A stretch of DNA of 64,000 nucleotides from Tethya wilhelma (taxonomy: Eukaryota; Porifera; Demospongiae; Tethyida; Tethyidae). The stretch spans positions 1,320,809-1,384,808 of the forward strand of contig CAXIPT010000001.1 of assembly GCA_964030475.1 (NCBI GenBank). Direction: 5' to 3'. Numbering within the stretch: the first letter of the stretch is position 1; every line of letters begins with the position of its first letter. This document shows, piece after piece, positions 50,950 through 64,000 of the stretch. The position numbers and the translations under genes were made by a program. The notes below the pieces were generated by a model. It worked only from the letters and a program-made list of their open reading frames with translations. It was not told where the DNA came from and made no database searches.

Positions 50950-52652
50950 GCTTCAGATTCCATTACGCTGATTTTCTTGCTTCAGAACAGCTGCATACAA
51001 ATCAATCTCTGGCCATTTAGCTACATACATGGAATTGTGGCAATCAAATCAAAAAGTTTCCACTAAGAGACTTTCAATATGTAAAACAAACTCTCCTTTA
51101 AAGAAGAGCCAATACAAATATAATATTGATAACAATGTACGTACATGCATTTGGTGAAAGTTAGTGGTCATTGTGTAGGATAGTGGCCCTGCCCCCTTCC
51201 CTCTGTGGCAGAGCTAGGTGACCCCCCACGTAGCTGAGACGAACTTTGATGAACCTTACCAGTCAATGGTTTTGTTCCTCTGGCTGTCTATTGAATGAAG
51301 GCACCATGTCGTGATGAATCTCCTTCTCTGGACATGTGTATGGAGACTCCAATGAGTCCCCTGCCCTCCAGACTGCCAGTGCAGCAGCAAGGCCAGGTGA
51401 AATGTGGGAGGCTTCATGCCTTGCTCATAATTGGCAGTTGGTAGCGATATACATAGCTCTGTGAGGGTATTCATATGGTCTCTATGGCGATGGTAGTGTT
51501 TGTATGTGAGAGACAGGAATGAATGTGTGTTTCCTAGAAAGAGAATGATTCTCATTTCCCCCCAAGTTCCTTTGTGATGTGTACTCGCGTCATGTCAATC
51601 AGGAAGCCATTACAGCAGGGGCTCAACTACTCAAGCCAACCGAAACTACGAGGCTCAAACTGCGATGGTGACGTTTGGTAGCTTCATGCGAATTTCTGTG
51701 GTTTTGTTAATGTAATTTTGAGCTAATTGCATTTGTACTTCATTGGCCATTGAACATTTGATACATTTACTGCCCACATGAATGGAACAGTAGGACAAGA
51801 ATTACTGTAGTACATTATGGAGCCCAATTCACTTTTAATGTATACAATATAGTATATAATATAGTGTGTGTAAATGTATGTATTTATGGACACCACCATC
51901 ATAGGAGAAAAGAATAGAAATGTAAACAGTGACTGATTGCATTAACAATTGTTTTATGATAAGGATCTAGATGTATTGCTTGATTCCAACACACATTATA
52001 CCCTGTTTCTACTGACCATTGTATCTATTCTTGACCTGCATGTGTCTTACTCCAGCCTGGCTCCAATGCCATCCAGCTCCTGGAGAGAGAGGTTGAGGTG
52101 TTGAAGAGAGTCAACCATCCCTCTATCATCCAACTTGAAGAGATCTTTGAAAGTCCCCAGGTTAGCTATACAGCTCTCACCCACTGATCAATCACAGCTG
52201 ACCAGGCAGAGATAAGTTTAGGCCAGGGTTGTGTAGAATCTGTGCTGCTTAGGTTTACACATGCATGGAGTAAAGGTAGTAGGGTATCACACATTTTTGA
52301 CTGGGACAGCATCAGTATAGCTTGATTTGGCCTAGTGTAAGTTCTGTTGTAGTACTGGTGTGTGCCTCCTGTTCTCTTTACAGAGGATGTACCTCATCAT
52401 GGAGCTGTGCAAAGGTGGGGAACTGTCAGAGGAGCTCAAGAGAAGACATTGCTTCAAAGAAGAGGTAAAGCACGATATCCACCAGATTACAATCAATGAA
52501 CTATCACCTTCACCAATTGAGTCACAATGTTAAATAATATTTCATGTAGTCGTGATGAGCTTTGTTTTTTTTATTCTTATTTTTCCCCTAATAGGAAGCA
52601 AAGGTGATCATGAGACAGCTGACTGATGCTGTGGTCTACATGCACGATAATG
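49964..52652 (+). CDS. STK33: serine/threonine kinase STK33-like, N-lobe exons
   Basis: Four exons join in frame: 49964-50212, 52056-52160, 52384-52464 and 52595-52652. The start is MSGASTTLGVERRGSFTKPT. RIEDESSIEKKYIIGEVLGQ with GAFGLV is the glycine-rich loop, AMKIVLKDK holds the ATP-site lysine, and LLEREVEVLKRVNHPSIIQL has the helix-C glutamate; RMYLIMELCKGGELSEELKR and VIMRQLTDAVVYMHDN follow. The sequence tracks STK33, a CAMK-group kinase, including the RIE..IE lead-in. The catalytic HRDLK exon is not found before the N join at 53082. A possible C-terminal tail lies at 57705. Exon 1 and exons 2-4 each have a second copy in the window. Confidence 0.8.
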
Positions 52653-52788
52653 GTATGCACTCATTTCCCTGTGTGTCAATGTGTACGTCTGTACGGTCGG
52701 TTTATGTGTGCCGAATTATGTTCGTGGAAGTTTGAGAGAATTTTTTTGAGCGTCTCTGAAGTCATTGATCCGTATGATTTCAAAGAGA
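51355..52788 (+). repeat. duplicated STK33 block, first copy
   Basis: Recurs nearly unchanged at 62567-64000 (offset 11212), covering exons 2-4 and flanking introns. The second copy begins exactly at an N join and runs to the window end. Confidence 0.85.
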
Positions 52789-53030
52789 CTCTTCCAGCCA
52801 CTCATTACACCTAGTCCGTCTGACTCTCCCTCACCTCCTAGACCGGCTCCCTAGGTGTGTGCTCACACTTTACTGTCTGTACAAGAGGCACTCAAACCAT
52901 TGCTACTGCACACCAATACATGGATTGTGTGTGCTTCCTTCCACAAATTGTCGGCCTGTTGAGTTTGATCTGGGAAAATTTATTATCATAGCGCAACAAC
53001 CTTTCTAACAAATAGTTTAATGTGGATGAA

Positions 53031-53041
53031 CACACACACAC

Positions 53042-53081
<40 letters not shown>

Positions 53082-53082
53082 N

Positions 53083-53136
<54 letters not shown>
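53031..53136. repeat. (CA)n and (CT)n joined across a single N
   Basis: (CA)n to 53081, N at 53082, then (CT)n. This is another contig join inside microsatellites. Confidence 0.9.
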
Positions 53137-53141
<5 letters not shown>

Positions 53142-53660
53142 GCATGAAAGCTCCCATTATGGTGATTCAAATGGTTTAAATTTCAACCCACTGACAACTT
53201 ATATCTTCTCAATTCCACCTAACAGACGATAAAGATGACCATGCTGTTGTAGTAGCTAGTTAGCTTGCCTTAGAAAAGACTGACTCGTGTAAATCAATCT
53301 GATTTGGCTGTGAGCGATCTCCTTTCATGTTGCTAAGGCTTGTGCCCAAAGACAGCTGTTTCTCAAGTGGCCTCGTCCCACATGCCTAATTCATGTGTGT
53401 GTATGTGTGTGTGTGTGTGCGTTGACAATGTATTGCCCATACATGTACATGTTCAACCATCTACCGCCCATTGCTGACTGTAGTATTGCTATTGTCCATG
53501 CTATGGGGCCACAAGATTCTATTATCAATTATCATAGTGACTTTGACTGATAGGTCAATCTTCAGATCTAGCTGCTATACCATATAGATACCATAAAGCC
53601 ACAAGCTTCCATTAACATAGTGTACATGCATGATTACTTGAAACAAAGGAAAAAATCTTC

Positions 53661-53728
53661 GGATCTTGTTGGACTCGAACCCAGGCCTTTTGATTTCTAG
53701 TCAAATGCTCTTACCACTGAGCTACTTA
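53661..53728 (-). mobile_element. tRNA-derived SINE head
   Basis: The minus strand reads gtagctcagtggtaagagca, an anticodon-like loop ctagaaa, and gggttcgagtcc. T-stem pairing is imperfect and no acceptor stem closes, so it is a retroposon head rather than a functional tRNA. Confidence 0.5.
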
Positions 53729-54676
53729 AACTTACAAGCGTTGTAAGTGTAGAACTGTAGTATTTACTATTCATAGAAACTATTCAAATTTCACAACACA
53801 TGTTTTAGTTTCTGTAGCAATTATGTCTCATAATTGTTTCAATTTGAACTCAAGCATCTCTTCCAAAACCTTATATACAGAGAGTAGCTTTCAGTGAGGG
53901 TATTATCTGTTTGTGGTGGTATGTACACAAAGTGAAGTGACTGTTGAGGGAAACCTCACTCCATGAGGTGCTGTGTGCAGTGTCACCTCTTGTGGTCAGC
54001 TATATGCTGCTACATCTCAAGGATGTGGTTGTAATGATCTCTTTTGGTGACTGCAATCATATAGATGTGCAATTGTACTTTATACTGCATATGTGTGTGT
54101 GTGTGTGTGCCCTAAATTCCCTTTCTCTGTGTGTGTGTGTGCTCTTTGTTGACATCAAAGTGGTTATGTGTGTGTTGACCTGACCTTTGTACATCACTTA
54201 AAACAAGTGTCTACTTACTACATACATAGCAGAATTTGATGCTGTCACTTACTGAAGAGGCACACACACACACACACACACACATTCAGCATACAAGAGT
54301 TCTATTGTAGGAACGGGCATAAAAAATGTACGAAAACAAGTCAGTATTGGCACATGTTTACTTCATTTTTACAGGACATAATTTAACACATTAATACACA
54401 CATAGGTATATAGTTGCAACTGTACTGGGTGTCTTGTAATTCTCAACAGCACAACAGCCTTACATTAGTGCCCAATGATCCGTGACCCGTGGTATTGCCA
54501 GCTGTACACACGGTTGACTCTCACTTCATGCATAAATGCATGTAATTACATTCCAAGCATACCAGGCATTGAATGGCTCACATTCCAATAAATCGATACT
54601 TCCATTCCCCATTCCAATGGAATTCAAACTTTACTCCTGTTTCTTTTATAAATGAGCATTATTAAAATATCCACAT

Positions 54677-55767
54677 GGATTTGTCATAATCGTTACATCA
54701 ATTGCCTAGCAACCCTCTAAACAACCACTTGGTGTAATGGGGTAGTGTCGTGCTGCAAGATGTGTCTAACTGCGTAACAACTAACCGTTCAAATCCAAAA
54801 CAACGCTCCATTTATCCTTAAGGAGACGGTAAGCACCTCAATCGGTGTGTGCCACTTTGAAAACCTCTACAAGGCAATATCAGACCAATCATAACACTTA
54901 GCTATGGGTAGTGGTATAGGGATCAGCACTGAGTGGTACGCTTAGGGAAATTGAAACTTTAGAAGACAGTTTCTACTTTCAAAAGTAACTCGGAATGTTG
55001 GAAAGTGACTCCATTTACAGCATCAACCTCAAGCAGAGATACTTCAGTCCATGAATTAGTTATGGCCTTTATGATTCCTGGTTGAAAGAGCAATGCTAAT
55101 CTGCTAATTCAGGGTGACAGTGCAGTTGTTGAGCTGGGTATATTATCACCTTGTATGTCAGCTATGTAGGCTTTCTGCACTTCAAAAGGGGCACTATGTT
55201 AGCGCTGTACTTAACACTGCCAGTGTGCACCTCATTTGAGCATGTTTGTGCATTTCAAACACCTAAACTTGTAACCACCTTAATGAAATTACAACCAAGG
55301 ACTGCTCGTATAATTATAAAACACACTGTGTACTGTTGACAACATGAAAAGCGGAATTAATTTAGGTGTCCATGCGTGCGGTTGTGTGATGGTGATTCGC
55401 TTACCTTATCTTTGAGTACTATCTTCATTGCAAGATGATCCTGTGTGACCTTATTAGTGACCTCCTTCACAAGTCCAAATGCACCCTGACCAAGAACTTC
55501 ACCTATAATGTACTTTTTCTCAATTGAACTTTCGTCTTCAATTCTTGTGTGGCACACTCTGCAGACAAATTCACATCCTCTTTTCTTTGGAGTTGTTGGC
55601 TTTGTGAAAGACCCCCTGCGTTCCACACCTAGCGTTGTACTTGCTCCTGACATTGTTCTCGAGTTTAGCACAACTTTCTGAGCTCAAACAAGCAATGTGC
55701 ACTTGCATACGCTTAGCAGTTCTCTTCTAGAGGCTTCAAAGCGCTGATGTAAGCCCAGTTAGAGTTC
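54677..55767 (-). repeat. STK33 exon-1 block, inverted copy
   Basis: Reverse complement of 49858-50949, with point differences and a small insertion near 55370. The flanks differ completely from those of the forward copy. Confidence 0.8.
55405..55653 (-). CDS. STK33: STK33 exon 1, inverted second copy
   Basis: An intact 83-codon exon identical in protein to 49964-50212 (MSGASTTLG...GQGAFGLVKE...MKIVLKDK) with its gtaagc donor. No further kinase exon follows on this strand; phosphatase exons lie beyond on the other side. It is either an orphan duplicated exon or an assembly artefact. Confidence 0.6.
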
Positions 55768-56654
55768 AAAGGTCATTAATGGTCTAAGCCATTTATAGTC
55801 GTATTATAATAATAATCTGTGGTTAATTTTAGTTTTAATACATACGAACGTAGTACTGATTGGTCATGTCCAGATATTGGACATTGGTACAAATTGGTAT
55901 AATTACAGGGATGTCCCCAAATTCTTCTTCCCTGTGCAAAGAGCCTGGCCAGTGGGGTGGGGAGCATACTGGGCTCCAACAAGGATTATAGGGATTTCAG
56001 CTGGTGGGAGACTGTTCTCGATTGTTTCGCTTCCACTTGTGGAGTCATTGGAATCGACAGCTGTGAGGTCAATGACATTATGGTACAGCCTGTACATATA
56101 ACAGTAATTTACATCCCGTTTCTATGTTGTTACTAAGTAAATTATTTTCCATATTGCACTAACCGCAAACTCATATTGCACTAACCACAAACTCATATTG
56201 CACTAACCACAATTGCTTCAGGCATGATTGCACAAGAGGCTAAAAATGAACAGTTCATAATAGATTTTCAGTGTTTTTTCGCACAAATGGTTTAGACAGG
56301 GCCTCCAACTCTTGATCATTCAGCCATTCAGCGTTTCAAAACGCCTGCTCTTCTTCTTCTTCTTCTTCAAGTTTCTTGATGGTTTAGCTTAACATGGGGC
56401 GGAGCTACTTTACTGCATGACGATGACTGCAAAGGGGTGGGTCACTAAAGAGGAGGAGCCAGGTTGAGTGCTTGAACCGAGGCTTGCTTCGTTGTCAGGG
56501 AGCAGGCCAGGTCAGAGAGCGGTGGTTTTAGAGATTTAAAGAAGCTACTAGTTATATTCTACCATTCCCAAGCTAAACCTAGCTGGCACAGAGAGTATTC
56601 GAAAGTTTTCTAGCAACGAAAGAGAAATAGTTACGAGTTCAGAAGTCGAAGTTG
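55768..56654. other. intergenic, open frames of unclear meaning, 22-bp tandem repeat
   Basis: Overlapping open frames on both strands span 55877-56101; neither is recognised. Three copies of a 22-bp unit (atattgcactaaccacaaac plus tc) lie at 56151-56213. No gene is supported. Confidence 0.4.
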
Positions 56655-56846
56655 CCATAATGGTCTTTCAATTTGTTCGTGCTTCTGTTCATTGAAAATC
56701 GATAATTTCTGCGACATATTATTTGGCAGTAATAAGCATAATAGACAACTTGAGAAGCATAATAGGCAGATTTTGGAGCATAATTGGGCCATTCTTTGAG
56801 CATAACAGAAAAGAAAAATAGGCAGAGTCTTGAGCATAATCTATCA

Positions 56847-57186
<340 letters not shown>

Positions 57187-57278
57187 CTGTAAAGAAAGGG
57201 GAGCATTAAGAAGGGTGATAAATTTCCACCAAAGAGAATTTGTGCTATGCCTGATAAAGTATTGATAACCACAAGCAA

Positions 57279-57284
57279 GCACTT

Positions 57285-57328
<44 letters not shown>

Positions 57329-57352
57329 CTGGTTCAAGCCCAGCCAGGTGCG
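57279..57352 (+). tRNA. tRNA-Asn (GTT)
   Basis: 74 bases. The acceptor stem gcacttg pairs with caggtgc (one G-U), and the D, anticodon and T arms are intact. The loop ctgttaa gives anticodon GTT. A T-run (Pol III terminator) follows. No intron. It belongs to the duplicated block. Confidence 0.95.
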
Positions 57353-57523
57353 AGTGACTTTTTCTTACTTAAAACAACTTTTTTACAAAAATCTAGCAAA
57401 TTTTTGAAACCTGGGTGGAAGTGCGTTTGCCAATAGATTTTTGAAATTTGGTGAGCGTAATTGAAAATTTCTCTCTAAGAGTACTGATTTATTGCTCGAA
57501 AAGTATTAGCAGCAAACAAGCAA

Positions 57524-57529
57524 GCACTT

Positions 57530-57573
<44 letters not shown>

Positions 57574-57597
57574 CTGGTTCAAGCCCAGCCAGGTGCG
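57524..57597 (+). tRNA. tRNA-Asn (GTT)
   Basis: Same sequence as the preceding copy, 245 bp further on, followed by a run of eight T a few bases downstream. It belongs to the duplicated block. Confidence 0.95.
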
Positions 57598-57684
57598 TGT
57601 AATCTTTTTTTCTTAAATTTACCTACAAAAATCCAACAAAAACTTCCATGCAAGTGCATTCGCCAATTGACAACGGATCAGCAA

Positions 57685-57703
57685 GCACTTGTGGCGCAAT
57701 CGG
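57685..57703 (+). tRNA. tRNA-Asn, truncated at assembly join
   Basis: Only the first 19 bases of the same tRNA before the N at 57704. The intact equivalent is at 61273. Confidence 0.85.
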
Positions 57704-57704
57704 N

Positions 57705-57815
57705 TCTCTCCTGCCTCTTCGTACAACTCCTCTCAAGTTCCCTCACCAGCCTCCTCCTTCACCTCGAGTCGCAAAGGATCAAGACAATGAACCCTTCAAC
57801 CGATCGATTGATTGA
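57705..57815 (+). CDS. possible C-terminal coding tail of a plus-strand gene
   Basis: Directly after the N, an open frame reads SLLPLRTTPLKFPHQPPPSP then RVAKDQDNEPFNRSID and a stop. The Pro/Ser-rich composition and codon pattern look like the end of a protein. It would be the 3' end of a plus-strand gene convergent with the phosphatase; STK33 is the obvious candidate, but nothing in the sequence proves it. Confidence 0.3.
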   Translation, partial: SLLPLRTTPLKFPHQPPPSPRVAKDQDNEPFNRSID

Positions 57816-58465
57816 TCATCATGTCCACCTTCTCACAGACTTCATTTTCAATTGTAACTTAAGCATAGTATCGTACGTTAACTGCATGATCTTCTATATA
57901 CTTAATGTTTTGAATCAATTCAGTACATGCATGGAAGCAAATGTTGCTTGCAAGATTATATAGGTATGTGTATGGACTATAGGTGAGCACTATTTGGAAT
58001 ACTTTTAGGACTATAATTTGGCTGTAGGTTTATATCTATAGATTCATAATTTCATGCATTTTAAAAATAATATTAATAAAAAATTATTAATTTTGACAAT
58101 ATACAAAAGCCAAATTTCAAAACAAATAAAAGAAATATTAATTCAATAATAATTATTATAAGTGATATACATCTATAATAATGTTACAAATTAAAACCAC
58201 ACGTAAGTATGTGGGTATTACCAACAATGACAAATTAACACGTCTATACAGTACAAGTGCAAAGGAACATAAAAAGAGGATATAAAAATTGTCTAGCGTT
58301 AAAAATATAATTATGACGCTAAAAATTTACCTATGTAACCAGTATATATATACAAATAAGGAAACTTAGTAAAACTTTATTACAAAACATGTATAGTGCA
58401 TGGAGCTAAAAAATACAATAGTTTATCATTGTACATGTGTAGCAGCTAGGCATGATGGTGTGCTG
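57816..58465. other. convergent 3' region, AT-rich
   Basis: No gene is seen. It contains the phosphatase poly(A) signal at 58376-58381. Confidence 0.5.
58376..58381 (-). terminator. poly(A) signal AATAAA for the phosphatase
   Basis: AATAAA on the minus strand, about 85 bases after the phosphatase stop codon at 58466. Confidence 0.55.
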
Positions 58466-62565
<4,100 letters not shown>

Positions 62566-62566
62566 C

Positions 62567-64000
62567 NAGTCCCCTGCCCTCCAGACTGCCAGTGCAGCAG
62601 CAAGGCCAGGTGAAATGTGGGAGGCTTCATGCCTTGCTCATAATTGGCAGTTGGTAGCGATATACATAGCTCTGTGAGGGTATTCATATGGTCTCTATGG
62701 CGATGGTAGTGTTTGTATGTGAGAGACAGGAATGAATGTGTGTTTCCTAGAAAGAGAATGATTCTCATTTCCCCCCAAGTTCCTTTGTGATGTGTACTCG
62801 CGTCATGTCAATCAGGAAGCCATTACAGCAGGGGCTCAACTACTCAAGCCAACCGAAACTACGAGGCTCAAACTGCGATGGTGACGTTTGGTAGCTTCAT
62901 GCGAATTTCTGTGGTTTTGTTAATGTAATTTTGAGCTAATTGCATTTGTACTTCATTGGCCATTGAACATTTGATACATTTACTGCCCACATGAATGGAA
63001 CAGTAGGACAAGAATTACTGTAGTACATTATGGAGCCCAATTCACTTTTAATGTATACAATATAGTATATAATATAGTGTGTGTAAATGTATGTATTTAT
63101 GGACACCACCATCATAGGAGAAAAGAATAGAAATGTAAACAGTGACTGATTGCATTAACAATTGTTTTATGATAAGGATCTAGATGTATTGCTTGATTCC
63201 AACACACATTATACCCTGTTTCTACTGACCATTGTATCTATTCTTGACCTGCATGTGTCTTACTCCAGCCTGGCTCCAATGCCATCCAGCTCCTGGAGAG
63301 AGAGGTTGAGGTGTTGAAGAGAGTCAACCATCCCTCTATCATCCAACTTGAAGAGATCTTTGAAAGTCCCCAGGTTAGCTATACAGCTCTCACCCACTGA
63401 TCAATCACAGCTGACCAGGCAGAGATAAGTTTAGGCCAGGGTTGTGTAGAATCTGTGCTGCTTAGGTTTACACATGCATGGAGTAAAGGTAGTAGGGTAT
63501 CACACATTTTTGACTGGGACAGCATCAGTATAGCTTGATTTGGCCTAGTGTAAGTTCTGTTGTAGTACTGGTGTGTGCCTCCTGTTCTCTTTACAGAGGA
63601 TGTACCTCATCATGGAGCTGTGCAAAGGTGGGGAACTGTCAGAGGAGCTCAAGAGAAGACATTGCTTCAAAGAAGAGGTAAAGCACGATATCCACCAGAT
63701 TACAATCAATGAACTATCACCTTCACCAATTGAGTCACAATGTTAAATAATATTTCATGTAGTCGTGATGAGCTTTGTTTTTTTTATTCTTATTTTTCCC
63801 CTAATAGGAAGCAAAGGTGATCATGAGACAGCTGACTGATGCTGTGGTCTACATGCACGATAATGGTATGCACTCATTTCCCTGTGTGTCAATGTGTACG
63901 TCTGTACGGTCGGTTTATGTGTGCCGAATTATGTTCGTGGAAGTTTGAGAGAATTTTTTTGAGCGTCTCTGAAGTCATTGATCCGTATGATTTCAAAGAG
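62567..64000 (+). repeat. duplicated STK33 block, second copy
   Basis: Copy of 51355-52788 starting right after the N at 62566 and running to the window end. Confidence 0.85.
63269..63865 (+). CDS. STK33: STK33 exons 2-4, duplicate copy
   Basis: Exons 63269-63373, 63597-63677 and 63808-63865 repeat those at 52056-52652: LLEREVEVLKRVNHPSIIQL, RMYLIMELCKGGELSEELKR, VIMRQLTDAVVYMHDN. The sequence runs off the window before the catalytic loop. If this copy continues, the missing HRDLK exon should lie just to the right. Confidence 0.75.

Larger units (their letters stand above)
52653..54676. other. STK33 intron / intergenic, no exon recognised
   Basis: Contains (CA)n-N-(CT)n at 53031-53136, a tRNA-like SINE head at 53661-53728, and at about 54310-54376 a stretch resembling the left end of the MITE at 1-242 (gggcat..aaaaatgta, ttggcacatg). 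No kinase catalytic exon is seen here. Confidence 0.45.

Noticed and set aside
55877..56101. Overlapping open frames on both strands
   Set aside because: Neither is recognised, and no flanking exons could be joined in frame.

Overview
This is a eukaryotic, metazoan window. Almost every gene is split by short introns (about 40-300 bp) with canonical GT..AG borders. The DNA is AT-rich and full of (CA)n and (GA)n microsatellites. The gene set is animal: ZMIZ, tropomodulin, a LAR-like receptor phosphatase, STK33, WDR77/MEP50, mitochondrial L21, a core-2 branching glycosyltransferase, a 7TM receptor and a Calx-beta membrane protein. The compact genes, lineage-specific receptors and tandem secreted families fit an early-branching animal, most likely a demosponge such as Amphimedon. 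That last step is inference.

Layout. 0-2.7 kb: a MITE and a broken minus-strand gene. 3.5-10.2 kb: three secreted genes sharing a C-x3-C...C-x-C-x-C module; two end in mucin-like Thr/Glu stalks, and a DNA transposon sits between the last two. 13-14.3 kb: a truncated tropomodulin. 15-18 kb: a 7TM receptor (-) and a Calx-beta protein (+). 18-22.4 kb: WDR77 (-) and MRPL21 (+) diverge from a 128-bp promoter carrying two E-boxes. 22.6-29.7 kb: six tandem minus-strand paralogues of a small secreted Cys-rich protein with an MRH-like pattern. 29.8-31.2 kb: a single-exon GT14 glycosyltransferase, divergent from the last paralogue across a promoter with a perfect NRF1-type palindrome. 31.7-43 kb: a ZMIZ SP-RING gene (-). 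43-49.9 kb: microsatellite-rich, largely gene-free. 49.9-64 kb: STK33 (+) and a receptor phosphatase (-) with a tRNA-Asn array in one intron.

A strong caution applies. The scaffold holds two N gaps and several single-N joins (709, 4884, 14333, 39179, 41867, 46002, 48434, 53082, 57704, 62566). Around many of these, nearly identical blocks occur twice, directly or inverted: the mucin gene, ZMIZ SP-RING exons, a 1.3-kb inverted arm, STK33 exons and phosphatase exons with tRNAs. Unmerged haplotype contigs explain most of this. One inverted STK33 exon-1 copy ends inside contigs and may be a real duplication. Exon coordinates below were worked out by hand from splice sites and checked for reading phase.
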